The notes under the pieces: model-generated | What the model saw: the letters and a program-made list of their open reading frames with translations, nothing else | The model's database searches: none | What the model was told of the DNA's origin: nothing | Assembly (NCBI RefSeq): GCF_009740395.1 | Contig: NZ_WOXT01000005.1 | Span: forward strand, 62,001 to 126,000 | Length of the DNA: 64,000 nt | Direction: 5' to 3' | Origin: Noviluteimonas gilva | GTDB taxonomy: Bacteria > Pseudomonadota > Gammaproteobacteria > Xanthomonadales > Xanthomonadaceae | Part shown: piece after piece, positions 9,814-19,331 of the stretch | Layout: each line of letters starts with the position of its first letter | How positions within the stretch are numbered: position 1 is the first letter of the stretch | Translations under genes and position numbers: made by a program

Positions 9814-11054
9814 TGACGCGCGCGCGCCGCTGGCTGCTGGCCTTCGCGGCGGTGGCGCTGCTGCTCGCGCTCGTCGCGTGGTGGGCTTCGCGGCCGCAAC
9901 GCGTGGCGTCGATGGTGACGTCGCAACTGGGCTCTGCGCTCGGCCTGGAAATTACCGCGCGCGGAAGTTCGGAATACTGGTTGGCCGGGGGACCGCGCCT
10001 GGTGTTGCGCGATGTCGAAGCGCGCGCGCCCGGTGCCGCGCGTCCGATGTTGCGCGCCGCGAGCGTCGATGTGTCCGTGCCGTGGTCGACCGTGCGTTCG
10101 CGCGGCGCGGACCTTGCGATCAAGCGCATCGAACTCGACGCCCCCGTGCTCGATGTGCCGATGCTGCAGGCATGGCTCGCATCGCGGCCCGAAAGCGAAC
10201 AGAAGACGCCGACACTCTCCGACGGCCTGCGCGTGCGCGATGGACGCGTGTTGGGTGCGGGCTGGTCGGTCGATGCGCTCGCGCTGGACGTGCCGCGCGT
10301 GATGCCGGACAAAGCCGTCGAAGCGAACGTATCGGGCCGTTATGTCGCCTCCGACACGCGCGTGCCCTTCGCACTCGCGCTGACGATGACCAAGCCCGCG
10401 AACGACGCCGGCCTCGGCGCACATGGCACGGTCACGCTCGAACAACCCGGCCGTCGCATGCCGGCGACGTTGCGCGTGTCGGGCCCGTTGCACGTCGACG
10501 ACCATGGCATGCAGATCGCACCGCTGCGTGCGTCGATCGCGGCGCGCTACACGCAGAAGGATGTCGACCTCCCCTTCGCATTCGCCCTCAACGGGCCGCT
10601 GCGAATGGAAAGCGGCGCCGTTTCGCTGTCGCCCGCGGGTATCGCATTGCGCGGCAAAGGCCTGGTGCCGAATCTCGATGGACGCGCGGCCTTCGCGTAC
10701 ACCGACAAGGCGATGCTGCACCTGGCCGGCACGCTCGCGACCTGGCCGGACGCCTGGCCCGCGTTGCCGCCGCCGATCGGGCAATCGACGTCGCCGTTGC
10801 CGGTCATCCTCGATTACGCGGGCCCGTTCGATTTCTCGTCGGTTGCGCGCCTGCAACTGGCGCGCGACGACACGCGATTCGACGCGCGCTTTGCGCTGCC
10901 TGCGGTGCTTGCGTGGATCGATGCGCCGCCGACTTCGCCGTTGCCGCCGTTGAGCGGCCGGCTCACGACGCCGACGCTCGACATCGACGGCGTGATCCTC
11001 GAAGGCGTCGATGTGCGACTGCACGACGCGACCCTCGACACCGCGGCCCCATGA
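9813..11054 (+). CDS. AsmA-like inner-membrane protein
   Basis: A 413-residue protein with one N-terminal membrane helix (RRWLLAFAAVALLLALVAWWA) and a long beta-rich periplasmic part with the AsmA-type opening LGLEITARGSSEYWLAGGPRL followed by LRAASVDVSVPW and IKRIELDAPVLD. AsmA-family proteins are tail-like beta-groove proteins linked to outer-membrane lipid traffic; this one is short and its exact role is unknown. It is translationally coupled at both ends: TGATG with ftsY and ATGA with mutY. Confidence 0.7.
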   Translation: MTRARRWLLAFAAVALLLALVAWWASRPQRVASMVTSQLGSALGLEITARGSSEYWLAGGPRLVLRDVEARAPGAARPMLRAASVDVSVPWSTVRSRGADLAIKRIELDAPVLDVPMLQAWLASRPESEQKTPTLSDGLRVRDGRVLGAGWSVDALALDVPRVMPDKAVEANVSGRYVASDTRVPFALALTMTKPANDAGLGAHGTVTLEQPGRRMPATLRVSGPLHVDDHGMQIAPLRASIAARYTQKDVDLPFAFALNGPLRMESGAVSLSPAGIALRGKGLVPNLDGRAAFAYTDKAMLHLAGTLATWPDAWPALPPPIGQSTSPLPVILDYAGPFDFSSVARLQLARDDTRFDARFALPAVLAWIDAPPTSPLPPLSGRLTTPTLDIDGVILEGVDVRLHDATLDTAAP

Positions 11055-12094
11055 TCGAACCCGATTCGTTCGCCGGCCGCCTGCTCGCGTGGTTCGAACT
11101 CGAAGGCCGGCACGACCTGCCCTGGCAACATCCGCGCGCGCCGTATCGCGTGTGGTTGTCGGAAGTGATGCTGCAGCAGACGCAGGTGCGCGTCGTCATT
11201 CCGTACTTCGAACGCTTCGTCGCCGTGCTGCCGGATGTGCGTGCGCTTGCCGCGGCGCCGCTCGATGACGTCATCGCGTTGTGGGCGGGCCTCGGCTACT
11301 ACGCACGTGCACGCAACTTGCATGCCGCGGCGAAGGCGTGCGTCGAACTTCACGATGGCGAGTTGCCGCGCGACCTCGACGCATTGATGGCGCTGCCCGG
11401 CATCGGCCGCAGCACGGCGGGCGCGATCCTGTCGCAAGCGTGGGGCGATCGCTTTCCGATCCTCGACGGCAACGTCAAGCGCGTGCTCGCGCGCATCCAT
11501 GGCATCGAAGGCTATCCCGGCCTGCCCGCGATCGAAAAACGAATGTGGGCAATCGCCGAAGCGCAGTTGCCCGACGCGCGCATGGCCGATTACACGCAGG
11601 CGCAGATGGACCTCGGCGCCACGTTGTGCACGCGCGCCGATCCCGCATGCATCCTGTGCCCGATGCAAAGCACATGCGTCGCGTTGCGCGAAGGCCGCAC
11701 GGCCGAGCTGCCCACGCCGAAACCCGGCAAGCCTTTGCCCGAACGCAGCGCGCTGATGTTGTGGATCGAAGATGCACAAGGCCGCGTGCTGTTGCAGCGC
11801 CGACCCGCGGCCGGCATCTGGGGATCGCTGTGGTCGTTCCCCGAACACGCCGATCGCGACGCCGCGCGCGCCTGGTTCGCCGAACACATCGCCGCCGAGT
11901 TCGAATCCGCCGAAACCCTGGCGCCCGTTGCGCATGGCTTCACGCATTACCGCCTGCAGATCCAGCCGCTGCGTTGGCGCGGAACGGATCCGCCGCGCGC
12001 GACGAGCGATAATGGCGACCTGCGCTGGATCCCGCGCGCGTCGCTGGGCACGCTCGGCCTGCCCGCGCCGGTCCGCAAATTACTGGAAGGTTGA
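11051..12094 (+). CDS. mutY: A/G-specific adenine DNA glycosylase MutY
   Basis: MutY removes adenine mispaired with 8-oxoguanine. The 347-residue protein has [19 protein letters not shown], the helix-hairpin-helix [18 protein letters not shown] near residue 118, the catalytic aspartate in [15 protein letters not shown], and the [4Fe-4S] ligands [17 protein letters not shown] (Cx6Cx2Cx5C) near 195. The C-terminal half is the NUDIX-like MutY domain ([35 protein letters not shown]) that senses 8-oxoG. The ATG at 11051 overlaps the stop of the AsmA-like gene. Confidence 0.97.
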   Translation: MIEPDSFAGRLLAWFELEGRHDLPWQHPRAPYRVWLSEVMLQQTQVRVVIPYFERFVAVLPDVRALAAAPLDDVIALWAGLGYYARARNLHAAAKACVELHDGELPRDLDALMALPGIGRSTAGAILSQAWGDRFPILDGNVKRVLARIHGIEGYPGLPAIEKRMWAIAEAQLPDARMADYTQAQMDLGATLCTRADPACILCPMQSTCVALREGRTAELPTPKPGKPLPERSALMLWIEDAQGRVLLQRRPAAGIWGSLWSFPEHADRDAARAWFAEHIAAEFESAETLAPVAHGFTHYRLQIQPLRWRGTDPPRATSDNGDLRWIPRASLGTLGLPAPVRKLLEG

Positions 12095-12096
12095 AA

Positions 12097-12369
12097 ATGC
12101 CCCGCACCGTGTTCTGCATCGTCGACCAGGTCGAGACCGCCGGCCTCGATTTCATTCCCTGGCCCGGCCCGGCGGGCAAGCGCGTGTTCGAACACGTCGG
12201 CAAGCCGGCCTGGCAACGCTGGCTGGCGCACCAGACCATGCTGATCAACGAAAACCGGCTGTCGCCGCTCGACCCCAAGCATCGCGCGATGCTCGAGGCC
12301 GAGATGGAGAAGTTCCTCTTCGGCGATGGCGCCGAGAAACCCGCGGGCTTCGTGGCGCCCGACGCCTGA
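12097..12369 (+). CDS. yggX: Probable Fe(2+)-trafficking protein YggX
   Basis: A 90-residue cytosolic protein of the YggX family, implicated in iron handling and protection of Fe-S enzymes from oxidation. It shows [11 protein letters not shown] with the single conserved cysteine, [20 protein letters not shown], the near-invariant [11 protein letters not shown], and EMEKFLF. It lies two bases after the mutY stop, an arrangement found in many gammaproteobacteria. The ATG at 12097 is preferred to an in-frame TTG two codons earlier. Confidence 0.95.
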   Translation: MPRTVFCIVDQVETAGLDFIPWPGPAGKRVFEHVGKPAWQRWLAHQTMLINENRLSPLDPKHRAMLEAEMEKFLFGDGAEKPAGFVAPDA

Positions 12370-12373
12370 TCCG

Positions 12374-12796
12374 TCAGATCGCCTTCTGGCCGTCGAACGC
12401 CTTCCTGCCTGTGCGAAGCGCTTCGACATCGAGAGGCCGGATTTCTTCGATGCGGCAGGTGAAGTTGGAACCGAACGACACCCGGTCGAATTTCGCCTGG
12501 ACCCACGAGCCCGTCTGCGTGGTGATGAGCATCCCCGCCGCACCGTTGTCGTAGTCCAGGCACGGGCCGCTGAGGCGCATCAGATACGTCTCGGTTGGAC
12601 GCATGGTCACGGCGATGTGGTTCTTGTCGATCTCTTCCCAGCTTTGCGGGGAGAAGAAATTGATCCTCGCCACCGGCTCGCCGGCACTGGCTTCGTAAAG
12701 AGACAGACGCTCGGCGCGCGTCATGCCCGACGAGCACGCGGCTAGCGCCAAAGTCGCGGAGACCGCCGCGATCGCGGAAAGCAGCTGGCCTTTCAT
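12374..12796 (-). CDS. DUF6491-like lipoprotein
   Basis: A 140-residue exported protein. The signal peptide ends in a lipobox (LALAACSSG, Cys near residue 20). The mature part has INFFSPQSWEEIDKNHIAV, a motif W-x-x-x-D, and later CLDYDNGAAGMLITTQTG and TCRIEEIRPLD, with two cysteines that may pair. The pattern resembles the DUF6491 proteins of xanthomonads; function unknown. It ends convergently with yggX four bases away and stands alone before the tRNA. Confidence 0.75.
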   Translation of the reverse strand: MKGQLLSAIAAVSATLALAACSSGMTRAERLSLYEASAGEPVARINFFSPQSWEEIDKNHIAVTMRPTETYLMRLSGPCLDYDNGAAGMLITTQTGSWVQAKFDRVSFGSNFTCRIEEIRPLDVEALRTGRKAFDGQKAI

Positions 12797-12946
12797 GGGA
12801 ACCTCCGGTATCCCGGCCCCATCGCAGGGCCGGCTCACTGCATCTTGCTCCCGACCGACGCATGCGGTTCGACCCAGCCCGCACGCCATTCAGCGTCTAT
12901 CCGGCTTGCCCTGCCCCGGCGGTCTCCGTATCATGCGCGGCTCGCT

Positions 12947-13022
12947 GGCCGGGTAGCTCAGTTGGTAGAGCAGGGGATTGAAAATCCCCGTGTCGGGGGT
13001 TCGATTCCCTCCCCGGCCACCA
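12947..13022 (+). tRNA. tRNA-Phe (GAA)
   Basis: A 76-nt cloverleaf: acceptor GGCCGGG / CCCGGCC, D-arm GCTCAGTTGGTAGAGC, anticodon stem GGGGA/TCCCC around loop TTGAAAA with anticodon GAA, T-arm GGGGGTTCGATTCCCTC-type, discriminator A and an encoded CCA. Its 3' part is the integration target of the two elements that follow. Confidence 0.98.
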
Positions 13023-13027
13023 TGCGA
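12974..13027. repeat. Left attachment site (attL) inside tRNA-Phe
   Basis: The tRNA 3' part from the anticodon stem to CCA (12975-13022, 48 bp) is repeated exactly at 30070-30117 and 40639-40686. Compared with the right-most copy the identity extends to 54 bp (one base left and TGCGA to the right). Confidence 0.95.
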
Positions 13028-13034
13028 ATCTCGC

Positions 13035-13070
13035 GCCCCGCTTGGGTTTCAGCCCACGCGGGGCGTTTTC
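13035..13070 (+). terminator. Intrinsic terminator downstream of tRNA-Phe
   Basis: A GCCCCGC / GCGGGGC stem with an inner TGGG/CCCA pairing around TTTCAG, followed by GTTTTCGTTT. It belongs to the element's left arm and replaces the original tRNA terminator, which now lies at 40706. Confidence 0.8.
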
Positions 13071-13131
13071 GTTTGCGCCACTTGGCGTCACTGGGTAGCA
13101 CCTGGGTAGCACCCGTCTACAGACGGCGGCT

Positions 13132-13536
13132 TCAGCGGCGCGCGGGCTTCAAGCGGCCCCGACGCGCATTGCAGGCGGGCACAACGTAGATCGACCCGGG
13201 GGTCGTCAACTTGGCAACATCCATGATGTTGGGCCACCACTCGATCAGCCATGCGGCCTTTTGGTAATGGCCCATGTTGTTCCAACCGCTCGCCAACTCA
13301 AAAACGGTCAGACCTAGCCGCGCGATCGCTTCCTTCTGGACCATGCGGCGGTGATGGTGGTCCTGCGTGACATGGACCTTGACTCCGGAATCGACCGCAC
13401 GCTGGAAGAGTTCAAGATCGGGCGCGCCCTTCGCGAAATCGGACACATGGATAACTTCGTGGTCGTCGATCGCGGAAATGGCGTTGAGCGCCCGCGCTAG
13501 GGCCGGAGGAAGGTTCTCGTCGATCTGAACCTTCAA
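13132..13536 (-). CDS. PIN-like DUF5615 protein, candidate toxin
   Basis: A 134-residue protein whose opening MKVQIDENLPPALARALN and acidic residues in FAKGAPDLE and VTQDHHHR match the DUF5615 PIN-like nuclease group, proposed toxins of type II systems. The conserved acidic residues (D6, E7, later D in VTQD) would bind metal. The start is a TTG (13534-13536) overlapping the stop of the upstream DUF433 gene, implying translational coupling. Nuclease activity is inferred from the family only. It is the first gene of element 1 beside attL. Confidence 0.75.
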   Translation of the reverse strand: MKVQIDENLPPALARALNAISAIDDHEVIHVSDFAKGAPDLELFQRAVDSGVKVHVTQDHHHRRMVQKEAIARLGLTVFELASGWNNMGHYQKAAWLIEWWPNIMDVAKLTTPGSIYVVPACNARRGRLKPARR

Positions 13537-14237
13537 TGCGCGACCCGTTCCTCGAACGCCAAGGCCCTGCGGACTGCGGCAACGGGTATTTCGTAAAGAC
13601 GGGCGACTCGCTTGGCATCGCCGCCTTCGGCCTTAACGGCCTCGGCGATTGCAACGGTCGGAACGCCGAAGTCCGCCAGGATGGGTTGACCGAAGCTCCG
13701 CGCGGGGTCGAAGACCACTGATTTCGATCTCGGCATCGGATACCAGCGGGTCGCTTCTTCGTCGACGTTCAGCTCAATGCCTTCACGAAGCGATGGACCG
13801 ATCACCTTCGGCATTACGTCCTGGCGACGCACAACGTCAACCAGCGCCTTGTCGCCGTTGTCGTTGAGCATCTCCATGAAAATGCGCTTGCCGTCGGTCT
13901 TGAAGGAGGTACTCGTGAAGGGATACTCCTTTCCGAGTCGCTCACGCAGTTCGTCGATGGTGCGCCGGATGAGGACAAGCGGAACGCCCGCGGTCACGAA
14001 CAGCCGAACAAACCTTAGCTCGATCAGATCTCGAAATCCGATGCCATCGATGCCCGTCTCCGCTAACTGAGGGCGCCAAAGCGGGTCGTACTCATGCACC
14101 TCGCCGTGCCTGCTGGTGGAATACCCCTTCAGCCACCGCCGGAGTTCACGCGATTCCGTTCCGATGAAACGCGCAGCGTCGGCGTAGGAGTAGATGCCTA
14201 CTCCGAATGCGCCCTGTGCGTGCATCGAGATTCCCAT
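13533..14237 (-). CDS. HTH/DUF433 protein, candidate antitoxin of the DUF5615 toxin
   Basis: A 234-residue protein. The N-terminal part (YSYADAARFIGTESRELRRWLKGY) resembles a MerR-like helix-turn-helix; the C-terminal part (FGQPILADFGVPTVAIAEAV ... VARLYEIPVAAVRRALAFE) is a DUF433 domain, common in antitoxins paired with PIN-like proteins. It ends inside the start of the DUF5615 gene, so the two form one unit. The exact start is uncertain: ATG at 14237 or 14225, neither with a good ribosome binding site. Confidence 0.72.
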   Translation of the reverse strand: MGISMHAQGAFGVGIYSYADAARFIGTESRELRRWLKGYSTSRHGEVHEYDPLWRPQLAETGIDGIGFRDLIELRFVRLFVTAGVPLVLIRRTIDELRERLGKEYPFTSTSFKTDGKRIFMEMLNDNGDKALVDVVRRQDVMPKVIGPSLREGIELNVDEEATRWYPMPRSKSVVFDPARSFGQPILADFGVPTVAIAEAVKAEGGDAKRVARLYEIPVAAVRRALAFEERVAH

Positions 14238-14533
14238 GGAGGTCAGTGTATCGAAGGTCGAGCGGCGGTCGGTGGGGAGCGGCGGAGGAACTCTAGCCTG
14301 ATCTGGTCACAGGGCGTGCGACGACTACCTCAGTCTCAACGAAGCGCGCGACGAACCTCGGCCAAGGGTCTGGACCAAGCCGCCTGGCGTCCTTGAGCAC
14401 AGTGACCCGCGCCCAGGCTTGCTGTGATGCCAGATCCGGACCCTCGCCTGCGCGTCGCCGTCGCGCCGCCCGATGCTGCTCAGCGAATGGCGCAGCAGAA
14501 ACGGACCGCTTGCAAGCGTCCCCGGCCGATGAA
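14238..14533. other. Intergenic stretch, nothing recognised
   Basis: About 300 bp between the antitoxin-like gene and the end of the copper cluster. No convincing gene, RNA or hairpin was seen; it is where the copper block joins the toxin-antitoxin block. Confidence 0.4.
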
Positions 14534-14935
14534 TCACGCGACCAGCAATGGCAGGACGAAGGCAAACGCGGCCCCCGTGGTGACCGCGACGAGGGCGAAC
14601 CACCACAGCGCCGCGCTGGCCGTCCGCAGGCGCCGGCATGTTGCCGCGGCCGCCGGGTCGGCGGGACAAGGCAACGATCGCGCGCGCCACAGCATGGCGC
14701 CGGACAACGCGAGCATCACCGTCGCGACGCCGAACACCAACGCCTTGTGCTCCGACATCCAGATCAACTGCGGCACGTTGGTCACCAACCCGGCGAGCGC
14801 CGCGCCCGCACCCAGCGAGACCATTACCGCCGGCAGCACGCAGCACACGAGCGTGCCGCCACTCGCGACCAACGTCAGAATCGCTGCGCCGAGATTCCGG
14901 CGCAGCGGTGCGTTGGCATTCGCCACCTCACTCAT
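14534..14935 (-). CDS. MerT-like small membrane protein with Cys-Cys motif
   Basis: A 133-residue inner-membrane protein with three to four hydrophobic helices. Helix 1 carries ASGGTLVCCVLPAVMVSLGAG, which resembles the vicinal-cysteine first helix of MerT mercuric transporters; further cysteines occur in ARSLPCPADPAAAATC. It overlaps by 8 bp the gene of a periplasmic HMA protein, recalling the MerT-MerP pairing, but the neighbours are copper genes. Metal transport into the cytosol, or transfer between HMA protein and membrane, is the likely role; the metal (copper or mercury) is not decided by sequence. ATG at 14935 chosen as the start of MSEVANANAPLRRN. Confidence 0.72.
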   Translation of the reverse strand: MSEVANANAPLRRNLGAAILTLVASGGTLVCCVLPAVMVSLGAGAALAGLVTNVPQLIWMSEHKALVFGVATVMLALSGAMLWRARSLPCPADPAAAATCRRLRTASAALWWFALVAVTTGAAFAFVLPLLVA

Positions 14936-15329
14936 GGTGACCCATGCCCGGCATCGCCTTTTCGTCGTGGCTGTGCTTGGCAGGGTCGACGGCCGGCAAC
15001 GCCTTCTCCTTCGACACACGCGCACGCACGGCATCGATGGTCTCGTCGGTGCGGCGCACCTTCACCAGTGTGTAGCCGGAGTCGGTGAGCGCCTTGCGCA
15101 GCGTCTTGTCGTCGATGTCCTGGCCATCCTTCAGCTCGACCGCGACGATGCGGTGTTCCAGGCTGACGTACACGGCCTCGGTCGCGGGGAAGGTCTTCAG
15201 CGTCTTCTCGATGCCCTGCGCGCAGAAGGCGCACACGAGTCCGTTGACGTCCATTTCGATGGTCTTCGCGGAGGCGAGCATCGGCAGGGCGAGAAGCGCG
15301 GTCAGCAACAGCGTCTTGATGATTTTCAT
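14928..15329 (-). CDS. Periplasmic heavy-metal-associated (HMA) domain protein
   Basis: A 133-residue exported protein: signal peptide MKIIKTLLLTALLALPMLASA, then one HMA fold with the metal motif DVNGLVCAFCAQGIEKTL (CxxC), as in MerP and copper chaperones, and a His/Met-bearing tail (KHSHDEKAMPGMGHHE) able to bind copper. It is coupled to the MerT-like gene (8-bp overlap) and follows the outer-membrane-type gene by 17 bp. It probably hands metal to the membrane partner. Confidence 0.85.
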   Translation of the reverse strand: MKIIKTLLLTALLALPMLASAKTIEMDVNGLVCAFCAQGIEKTLKTFPATEAVYVSLEHRIVAVELKDGQDIDDKTLRKALTDSGYTLVKVRRTDETIDAVRARVSKEKALPAVDPAKHSHDEKAMPGMGHHE

Positions 15330-15346
15330 GTAGGTGTATTCCGGAT

Positions 15347-16000
15347 TCAGAAGTTGAACATGGCCATGGCTTGCAACTTGCCGTCAGTCGTCGCGCCGAT
15401 CTCGACCCACGTCCCGCCCTTGAAGAAGCGGACGAGCAGTGCCGTCTCGGTGCCGTCGGCGAGATCGCCGGTGTAACGACGGCCCTGCACGACGAACCAG
15501 GTGGCCAGCGTGTCGTAATCGTGCGCGTAGGGCGCCCAACCGAGCTGCAACGTATCAATGCGGTGGGAGAAGCGATCGGTTTCGTTCAGGTCGGAGCGGA
15601 CAGCGCCGTACACGCGGCGCGTCTCGAAATCGACCTGCGCGCCGACGTTGCGCGCCAGTTCGCTGCCCTCGAAATCGTTGCCGGTCGCGTTGCCAAGACC
15701 GCCCCACACGAACACGTTCGCTTGCGCGCCCGGCATATTCCATCTCTTCGCGAGGAAGTTCGCGCGCACGTACGTGATGTGCCGCAGCTTGGTGTGATCT
15801 TCGCTTTCGAGTTCGAGCCACCCGCCGCCTACCGAATACCAATAACGCGGCGCATAGAAAAACTGCGCCTCGTTCATGGTGCCCGCGCCGTACTCAAACA
15901 TCAGGGTCTTACCCTTCGCGAACGCGATGGGCTTCGCCGTCGCCACGAACGGCAACAGGCCAAGCAGAACGAACGATGCTGCGCGTAATGCAACTCGCAT
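15347..16000 (-). CDS. Putative outer-membrane beta-barrel protein of the copper cluster
   Basis: A 217-residue exported protein, signal peptide MRVALRAASFVLLGLLPFVATA. The mature part is rich in alternating aromatic strands (FEYGAGTMNEAQFFYAPRYW, YVRANFLAKRW, ANVFVWGGLGNATG, RVYGAVRSDLNET) and ends in a phenylalanine (QAMAMFNF), as barrel proteins do. No named family was recognised. Its position within the copper operon suggests a role in copper handling at the envelope. Confidence 0.65.
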   Translation of the reverse strand: MRVALRAASFVLLGLLPFVATAKPIAFAKGKTLMFEYGAGTMNEAQFFYAPRYWYSVGGGWLELESEDHTKLRHITYVRANFLAKRWNMPGAQANVFVWGGLGNATGNDFEGSELARNVGAQVDFETRRVYGAVRSDLNETDRFSHRIDTLQLGWAPYAHDYDTLATWFVVQGRRYTGDLADGTETALLVRFFKGGTWVEIGATTDGKLQAMAMFNF

Positions 16001-16072
16001 TGGAGTTCTCCATGGATGCCGCGCACGGCGGCAAGGGGCGCGTAATGCGCCCGTTCGCTAAGCGGAGAGAAC

Positions 16073-16453
16073 TCAGGCGTTTGGAGGCCGCAATGGTGTG
16101 TCGATGACGCCAGCCGGAATAGTCAGATTGCCGTTGGCGATCCCGAGGTCAACGCGTGGAAGCGACCTCGAAACCACGGGCAGCTCGACAAGACACGCGA
16201 CCCCGAGACAGGCGCTCAGATCGCAGTGTTGGGTCATGCAGGGTCCTTGCGGCTGATGCGCAGGCGCCTTGTCGCCCATCTGCATGGCCGACATGTTGTC
16301 GCATGGCATCGCATCCGGCGCCGCCTCAACGGACGCCGGGATGCTCTCCAACGCCGCCGTAGCGGCAACGGCTGGCGCGACCGCACCACCCACGATCATG
16401 GCGACGACCACGATCAGGTGCAGGGCGATGCGGGCGAGCGGGCGCAGCGGCAT
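16073..16453 (-). CDS. CopL-like metal-binding regulatory protein (second copy)
   Basis: A 126-residue exported protein: hydrophobic N-terminus (ARIALHLIVVVAMIVGG), then a Cys/Met/His-bearing middle (MPCDNMSAMQMGDKAP, CMTQHCDLSACLGVACL). This pattern is that of the CopL family, which in Xanthomonas precedes copAB and is needed for copper induction. It lies 16 bp downstream of the DUF305 gene. An in-frame ATG at 16480 would overlap that gene and is a possible alternative start. Confidence 0.7.
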   Translation of the reverse strand: MPLRPLARIALHLIVVVAMIVGGAVAPAVAATAALESIPASVEAAPDAMPCDNMSAMQMGDKAPAHQPQGPCMTQHCDLSACLGVACLVELPVVSRSLPRVDLGIANGNLTIPAGVIDTPLRPPNA

Positions 16454-16469
16454 GGGGCGGATTTTACGC

Positions 16470-16967
16470 CTATTCGGCATCAGGCGCTTCTCCCAGGCGC
16501 ACCTTCATCTGCGCGACCTCAGCCTTCTGCGACTTGATGATCTCGCCGCACAAACGCGCGACGTCGGCGCTGTCCGTCTTGCGCTGTTCGCACATCAGGA
16601 TCGCGCCGGCGTGATGCGGGATCATCGAACGGTAGAACTGACTTTCCGACACGGCCGCCTGCTGACGAATCAAGCACCAAAACGCGATGCCTGCAATGAC
16701 ACCGATCGCGAGCAGCACCGAGTTGATCTTCCGATCGGGGTACATGTGCCACATCAGTACCAACTCGATGACCAGCATCGGCGCCACCATCAGGCCCGCC
16801 ATGTAGAACTGGTTGACGTTGTTGTAGACGTTCGCGAAGCGGTCAACCATCGCGTACATGAGCGCGTACATCGCGAGGAACGACAGCACGATCATCGCCG
16901 CTAACTTCAGGTAATGCCCTTTCCCTTGCGCCGAATGCTGTCCGTGCTCTGCGTGCTGGTGCTTCAT
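16470..16967 (-). CDS. DUF305 membrane protein with His-His motif
   Basis: A 165-residue protein with a His-rich N-terminus ([18 protein letters not shown]), three hydrophobic helices (about residues 20-40, 55-75 and 85-100), and a C-terminal DUF305-type segment [18 protein letters not shown]. The HH pair, the single Cys and the His-rich tail fit metal binding. It overlaps the P-type ATPase gene by four bases (ATGA), and such proteins often accompany copper ATPases. Function inferred from context only. Confidence 0.82.
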   Translation of the reverse strand: MKHQHAEHGQHSAQGKGHYLKLAAMIVLSFLAMYALMYAMVDRFANVYNNVNQFYMAGLMVAPMLVIELVLMWHMYPDRKINSVLLAIGVIAGIAFWCLIRQQAAVSESQFYRSMIPHHAGAILMCEQRKTDSADVARLCGEIIKSQKAEVAQMKVRLGEAPDAE

Positions 16968-19315
16968 TTGTTTTCCTCCTCGTCGACCTTGACGCGACTG
17001 AGCCGCAGCGCATTCGCCACGACGGAAACCGAACTCAAACTCATGGCGAGCGCCGCAATCATCGGACTCAGGAGCAAGTGGAACGCCGGGTACAACACGC
17101 CCGCCGCCACTGGCACGCCGATCGCGTTGTAGGCGAAGGCGAATCCGAGGTTCTGCTTCATGTTGCGCACGGTAGCCTCCGACAATGCGCGTGCACGCAC
17201 GATGCCGCGCAGGTCGCCTTTCACCAGTGTGACCTGCGCGCTCGACATCGCGACATCGGTCCCAGTGCCCATTGCGATCCCGACGTCGGCCGCGGCCAGC
17301 GCCGGTGCGTCGTTGATCCCGTCACCCGCCATTGCGACGCGATGGCCCTGCGACTTCAGGCGCTGCACCAGCGCATTCTTGTCAGCCGGGCTGACTTCGC
17401 CGTAGAACTCGTCGATGCCGAGCTTGCGTGCTACGGCGTGCGCCGTCGTCGCGCCGTCGCCGGTGGCCATGACGACGTGCATGCCGGCACGACGCAATGC
17501 GTCGAGCGCAGGCGCGGCCGATTCCTTGATCGGATCGGCGACCGCCACAAGTCCCGCGAGACGGCCGTCGATGGCCAGGAACATCACGCTCGCACCTTCC
17601 CCGCGGAACCGCTCCGCACGCTCGCGCATGTCGTCCGTGGGTACGTTTGCCGATTCCATCAGCCGCGTATTGCCCAACAGCGCTGAACGCCCATCGACGT
17701 TCCCCTGCACGCCCAGCCCTGTCACCGACTCGAAATCGTCGGCGCGCGACAGCGCCAGATTCCTCCGGCGAGCCTCGGAAACGATGGCAGCGGCGAGCGG
17801 ATGTTCGCTGCCCTGATCCAGGCTGGCTGCGATGCGCAGCACCTCCGCAGGCGCGAAGTCGCCGACGCCGATCGCGTCCTGATAGGCCGGGTGGCCTTCC
17901 GTCAGCGTGCCGGTCTTGTCGACGATCAACGTGTCGATCCGACGAAGGTGCTCGATCGCTTCTGCATCGCGGAAGAGCACGCCGCTGTGCGCTGCGCGTC
18001 CGGTCGCCACCATGATCGACATCGGCGTCGCCAGCCCCAGCGCGCAGGGGCACGCGATGATCAACACGGAGATGGCGTTGAGCACCGCATAGGTCCAGGA
18101 CGGCGACGGGCCGAACAGACCCCACGCGAAGAAGGTGACGACCGCGATCGTCAGGACCGCGAGTACGAACCAGAACGCCACCTTGTCCGCCATGCGCTGC
18201 ATGGGCGCGCGCGAACGCTGCGCCTGTGCGACGAGCTGCACGATCTGCGACAACATTGTGTCGCCGCCTACCCGCTCAGCGCGAATGATCAGACTGCCAG
18301 TGCCGTTGATGGTTGCACCGATCACGCGATCGCCCGGCGCCTTTTCCACCGGGATCGGTTCGCCGGTCAACATCGATTCGTCGATGCTCGATCGACCTTC
18401 GACCGAGACGCCATCCACGGGCACCTTCTCGCCTGGTCGCACACGCAGCGTGTCGCCGACTCGAACCTCGTCGAGTGGAATGTCTTCCTCGGTCCCGTCG
18501 TCGCGAACCCGCCGCGCAGTGCGCGGCGCGAGGCCGAGCAATGCCTTGATCGCCGCCGATGTCTTCGAGCGCGCGCGCAGTTCGAGAAGCTGCCCGAGCA
18601 GCGTCAGCGACACGATGACCGCCGCCGCCTCAAAGTAGACCGCCACGCGGCCGTGCGCGTGGAACGACGGCGGAAACAGCTCGGGCGCGATCACCGCGAC
18701 GGTGCTGTAGGCGTAGGCCGCCGCCACGCCGATCCCGATCAAGGTCCACATGTTCGGGCTGCGGTTGCGGATCGAATGCATGCAGCGCACGAAGAACGGC
18801 CACCCGGCCCACAACACCACCGGCGAAGCGAGAATCAACTCGGCCCAACTGCGAGTGCCCACCGACAACGGCAAGCGGTCGCCGAACATGCCGAGCACGA
18901 AGACGACGACGGTCAACGGCAACGTCCACCAGAAGCGATGACTGAAGTCGCGCAGTTCGGGGTTCTCGTCGTCGTCGAGCGTCGGCATCTCGGGTTCGAG
19001 CGCCATGCCGCAGATGGGGCAAACGCCTGGGCCGCGCTGGCGAATCTGCGGGTGCATCGGACACGTGTAGATCGTGTCGGCGGAGGTCGGCACCTTGTCG
19101 TCGGCCAGCGTCTGCTTTTTCGTCAGGTACGTGTCGGGCGCGGCAACGAACTTGTCGCGACAACCAGCGGAGCAGAAGTGAAATTCGACCCCTTCGTGCT
19201 GCGCGTGGAATGCAGTGGTTGCCGGATCGACGTTCATGCCGCACACGGGGTCCTTCGCCCCGTGCGCAACGCCGTGTTTCTGATGATCGTGATTGTGCTC
19301 GTGCGTCGAAGCCAC
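16964..19315 (-). CDS. Copper-translocating P1B-type ATPase with YHS and heavy-metal-binding N-terminus
   Basis: A 783-residue inner-membrane copper exporter. The N-terminus has a His-rich stretch ([11 protein letters not shown]), a YHS domain ([11 protein letters not shown] ... EFHFCSAGC) and a zinc-ribbon-like YTCPMHP ... CPICGM segment instead of a CxxC HMA domain. Then come the membrane region, the actuator [14 protein letters not shown], the ion-binding CPC motif in [17 protein letters not shown], the phosphorylation site [19 protein letters not shown] and [20 protein letters not shown]. This resembles the SilP/CopF-type ATPases of copper/silver islands. It is coupled to DUF305 downstream and lies 16 bp after the cytochrome gene. 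Confidence 0.92.
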   Translation of the reverse strand: MASTHEHNHDHQKHGVAHGAKDPVCGMNVDPATTAFHAQHEGVEFHFCSAGCRDKFVAAPDTYLTKKQTLADDKVPTSADTIYTCPMHPQIRQRGPGVCPICGMALEPEMPTLDDDENPELRDFSHRFWWTLPLTVVVFVLGMFGDRLPLSVGTRSWAELILASPVVLWAGWPFFVRCMHSIRNRSPNMWTLIGIGVAAAYAYSTVAVIAPELFPPSFHAHGRVAVYFEAAAVIVSLTLLGQLLELRARSKTSAAIKALLGLAPRTARRVRDDGTEEDIPLDEVRVGDTLRVRPGEKVPVDGVSVEGRSSIDESMLTGEPIPVEKAPGDRVIGATINGTGSLIIRAERVGGDTMLSQIVQLVAQAQRSRAPMQRMADKVAFWFVLAVLTIAVVTFFAWGLFGPSPSWTYAVLNAISVLIIACPCALGLATPMSIMVATGRAAHSGVLFRDAEAIEHLRRIDTLIVDKTGTLTEGHPAYQDAIGVGDFAPAEVLRIAASLDQGSEHPLAAAIVSEARRRNLALSRADDFESVTGLGVQGNVDGRSALLGNTRLMESANVPTDDMRERAERFRGEGASVMFLAIDGRLAGLVAVADPIKESAAPALDALRRAGMHVVMATGDGATTAHAVARKLGIDEFYGEVSPADKNALVQRLKSQGHRVAMAGDGINDAPALAAADVGIAMGTGTDVAMSSAQVTLVKGDLRGIVRARALSEATVRNMKQNLGFAFAYNAIGVPVAAGVLYPAFHLLLSPMIAALAMSLSSVSVVANALRLSRVKVDEEENK

Positions 19316-19331
19316 GACTGCCTCCTGTCAA

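Noticed and set aside
12897..13112. Minus-strand open frame across tRNA-Phe reading WWPGRESNPRHGDFQSPALP
   Set aside because: It is the well-known antisense translation of a tRNA gene; the same peptide type arises wherever such tRNAs occur.
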